NCBI RefSeq assembly: GCF_963662255.1
Contig: NW_026912169.1
Coordinates: forward strand, 186,001-250,000
Direction: 5' to 3'
DNA from: Cinclus cinclus
Lineage: Eukaryota > Chordata > Aves > Passeriformes > Cinclidae
Length of the DNA: 64,000 bases
This document shows, one piece after another, positions 62,056 through 64,000 of this stretch. The notes below the pieces were generated by a model. The model ran no database searches and was not told where the DNA came from. It worked only from the letters and a program-made list of their open reading frames with translations. How positions within the stretch are numbered: position 1 is the stretch's first letter; each line of letters begins with the position of its first letter. Both the position numbers and the translations under genes were made by a program.

Positions 62056-63434
62056 GCGAGAGCATTCTCAGCCGAGTTCTGCTTTGACAGAGCTATTGCT
62101 GAACTTTTGCAGTCCCGGAGGCTGCTGAAACCAAGGCTGTGTTCTGCCTCTTCATTCTTGCCTTCCTGTGCTCCAGCGAGAAGTGAAGCTCTGGCACGGC
62201 ATTCAGCTTTGCCGCCTCTCTGCACGGAAAGCACTAGACAGAACTAGTGTGCTTCGTGCATGCTCTCTCCTCGCTTTTATGGTCACTGCTCTGCTTTTTG
62301 CTTGGCAGCGTTCCAAGGGTCCACGGCATACCTCTTGCACAGCGAGAGGTGGCCGGCGAGGAATACTTGCTGGCTTAAGTCGTTCCATGCTCAAGGCATT
62401 CATCAGAGCAGCACAATGCGGGAAAAGAGGGGGGAACATTGCAGGACAAATTTCTATGCTGGATCATGATTGTCTGCGAGACAGCTCTTCGCAGCGCGAG
62501 TATTTGGCCAGGCTGAAATCAGCGCCACGGGAAGCCAATCTGACAAGCGGAGTGCAACGAGCGCGGCGATATGGGGCCACTTGGCAGGTGGCCGAAGAAA
62601 GACGGCTGCCCCGCGAATGGGGTGCCAGAAGGCAAGTTTCAGCAGGGCGTTCCGGGCGAGCTTAATGTGTAGCCGCAGTTGTTCTAGGCGAGATTGTAGC
62701 CGAGAAGCTTTCCGTCTCCATTCACGAGACAAGAAAAGCAGAACGCAATGGTCTAGAGGGTTGAGAAGAAAAGTGCTCGTAGCGAGCTCGTTGCGGCAGA
62801 AGCGAAAGCCAGGAGCAGCGTGCTCACTGCGAGAAGTAGACGGCGCTTCGCCTCCTTGGGAAGGAAATCGCGTCTGGGCACGAACGGCAGCCAGCGAAGC
62901 TTCAGAACAGCAGGCTGTTCTGCTCAGCGTACGAGCCTGAAGTGAGTGGCAAGGGCTAAGGGGACAGTTCCAAGGCATCTAGCTTTCCTGCTAGCAATGC
63001 CATTTCTACCCTGCTGTGGAAAACATTGTCCTTTGCCCTTCTGCTCCGAGAGGCACAGAGCACCTCGGCAGACGCAGTGCAGAGGGAAAGGACACAGTAT
63101 CCGAGGGAGCGTGGCGCCGCTTAGGCGGGCAAAGCAGAAAGGTGCCGCCCGGCACTGGCTTTGACTCCCTGAGCTGCCTTGCTAGGACAGCAGCTGCCGA
63201 AAGCTGGCAACTAGGCTGCCAGAGTGCAGAATGTAGGCGGTCTGGCACGCCTGCTTGCCGAAAGCCAGTATCAGCGAGACAGCGTGCTAGGCTCTGTTTC
63301 ACAGCACCCTGGAGAACACGCACTTGAAGAATGCCCTCTCTGCTCCGCAAAAGCTCTGCCACAGTGAAGGTGGAAGAAGCAGCCTGTGGCCACGGGCAGA
63401 GCTGGTCAACAGCTGCGCCTAACTTTCCCAAGCT
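62056..63434 (+). repeat. Satellite monomer, copy 46
   Basis: r409T, r417G, r814C, r1121G, r1267A, r1310T: copy 39 plus r1121G. Confidence 0.97.
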
Positions 63435-64000
63435 GCGAGAGCATTCTCAGCCGAGTTCTGCTTTGACAGAGCTATTGCTGAACTTTTGCAGTCCCGGAGG
63501 CTGCTGAAACCAAGGCTGTGTTCTGCCTCTTCATTCTTGCCTTCCTGTGCTCCAGCGAGAAGTGAAGCTCTGGCACGGCATTCAGCTTTGCCGCCTCTCT
63601 GCACGGAAAGCACTAGACAGAACTAGTGTGCTTCGTGCATGCTCTCTCCTCGCTTTTATGGTCACTGCTCTGCTTTTTGCTTGGCAGCTTTCAAAGGGTC
63701 CACGGCATACCTCTTGCACAGCGAGAGGTGGCCGGCGAGGAATACTTGCTGGCTTAAGTCGTTCCATGCTCAAGGCATTCATCAGAGCAGCACAATGCGG
63801 GAAAAGAGGGGGGAACATTGCAGGACAAATGTCTATGCTGGATCATGATTTTCTGCGAGACAGCTCTTCGCAGCGCGAGTATTTGGCCAGGCTGAAATCA
63901 GCGCCACGGGAAGCCAATCTGACAAGCGGAGTGCAACGAGCGCGGCGATATGGGGCCACTTGGCAGGTGGTCGAAGAAAGACGGCTGCCCCGCGAATGGG
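63435..64000 (+). repeat. Satellite monomer, copy 47 (cut by window end)
   Basis: First 566 bp of a monomer, cut only by the window edge. It has r255T, r259A, r397G, r409T and r537T, the common right-domain front. Confidence 0.97.

Larger units (their letters stand above)
1..64000 (+). repeat. Satellite array, 1,379-bp unit, 46.4 head-to-tail copies
   Basis: The same 1,379-bp sequence recurs without a break across the window, always in the same orientation. The start motif GCGAGAGCATTCTCAGCCG is found at 1, 1380, 2759 and so on to 63435, exactly 1,379 apart every time, so no copy has gained or lost a base. Copies differ by substitutions only: 30 recurrent variable positions and 18 seen in a single copy, by eye. 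GC is about 55% by sampling and there are about 77 CpG per unit. SpeI (ACTAGT), XbaI, NheI, AflII, SphI and SacI sites each occur once per unit and HindIII twice. No unique sequence interrupts the array and neither end is reached. The organisation is that of eukaryotic satellite DNA; the family is not one I recognise. Location at a centromere, subtelomere or other heterochromatin cannot be told from the sequence. Confidence 0.98.
26456..64000 (+). repeat. Right satellite domain (copies 20-47)
   Basis: Twelve classes of diagnostic base occur only here: r255T, r397G, r537T, r751C, r814C, r836-837AA, r877A, r949C, r966T, r1254T, r1325A and r1353C. The first is r255T of copy 20 at 26456. Bases r1254T, r1325A and r1353C almost always travel together. 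So do r1267A and r1310T, a pair that also appears in copy 19. The domain continues beyond the window. Confidence 0.85.

Noticed and set aside
1..64000. CENP-B box, which would have supported a centromeric function
   Set aside because: Scanning one unit on both strands for the core TTCG, four bases, A, two bases, CGGG found no match. Centromeric function is neither supported nor excluded.
1..64000. CRISPR array
   Set aside because: There are no short direct repeats separated by unique spacers; the repeated unit is 1,379 bp and contiguous.
1..64000. Ribosomal DNA, tRNA or snRNA gene tandem array
   Set aside because: No conserved rRNA segments, tRNA A and B box pair or snRNA motifs are seen, and rDNA units are longer with recognisable genes.
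1..64000. Transposon or retroelement inside the array
   Set aside because: No copy has an insertion of any length, target-site duplication, poly(A) tail or terminal repeat, and no transposase or reverse transcriptase frame exists.
1..64000. Bacterial or phage origin, given the high density of open frames
   Set aside because: Sixty-four kilobases of non-coding tandem repeat without any ribosome-binding-site-led gene is not a prokaryotic arrangement.

Overview
The whole 64-kb window is a single uninterrupted satellite DNA array. A 1,379-bp unit repeats head to tail 46 full times, followed by a 566-bp partial copy. No unique sequence, gene, RNA gene, transposon or CRISPR array is visible. The unit was phased arbitrarily at base 1, so copy n starts at 1+1379(n-1). 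The array runs off both ends of the window. Every copy is exactly 1,379 bp: I see no insertion or deletion anywhere. Copies differ only by substitutions, normally 0-18 per pair (about 98.5-100% identity). Relative positions below (for example r409) count from the first base of a copy, and copy 1 (bases 1-1379) serves as the reference; it is not claimed to be ancestral.

Organism: tens of kilobases of homogeneous non-coding tandem repeat indicate a eukaryotic chromosome, probably centromeric, pericentromeric, subtelomeric or other heterochromatin. GC is about 55% (sampled lines). I count about 77 CpG per unit, an observed/expected ratio near 0.74. Short A or T runs often lie 20-22 bp apart in GC-rich sequence. 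That loosely recalls avian satellites built from roughly 21- or 41-bp modules, so a bird or other vertebrate is plausible. This is weak inference; I do not recognise the family.

Layout: two domains carry different diagnostic bases. Left domain (copies 1-19, to about 25.3-26.4 kb): bases r234T, r327T, r434C, r443T, r1057G, r1059A and r1329T occur only here. Copies of a type I call B (r327T+r434C+r443T) fall at copies 4, 6, 9, 11, 14 and 16, alternating spacings of 2 and 3, so copies 3-17 form three five-monomer higher-order units of 6,895 bp. Copies 7 and 12 are A/B hybrids. Right domain (copies 20-47): bases r255T, r397G, r537T, r751C, r814C, r836-837AA, r877A, r949C, r966T, r1254T, r1325A and r1353C occur only here. 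Its order is more scrambled, with a weaker seven-monomer (9,653-bp) signal, locally duplicated copies (40=41, 42-44) and distant identical copies (22=36, 28=38).

Within each unit are several conserved dyad symmetries: a 20-bp palindrome beside an 8-bp one, and two hairpins each pairing CTAG sequences around a 6-nt loop with a 2-nt bulge. Differences between copies are dominated by transversions, mainly G/T and C/A exchanges, which is unusual. The many open frames are by-products of a stop-poor repeat and I do not call them genes. Nothing here shows a multi-gene system; the notable object is the satellite, its rigid length and its higher-order organisation.
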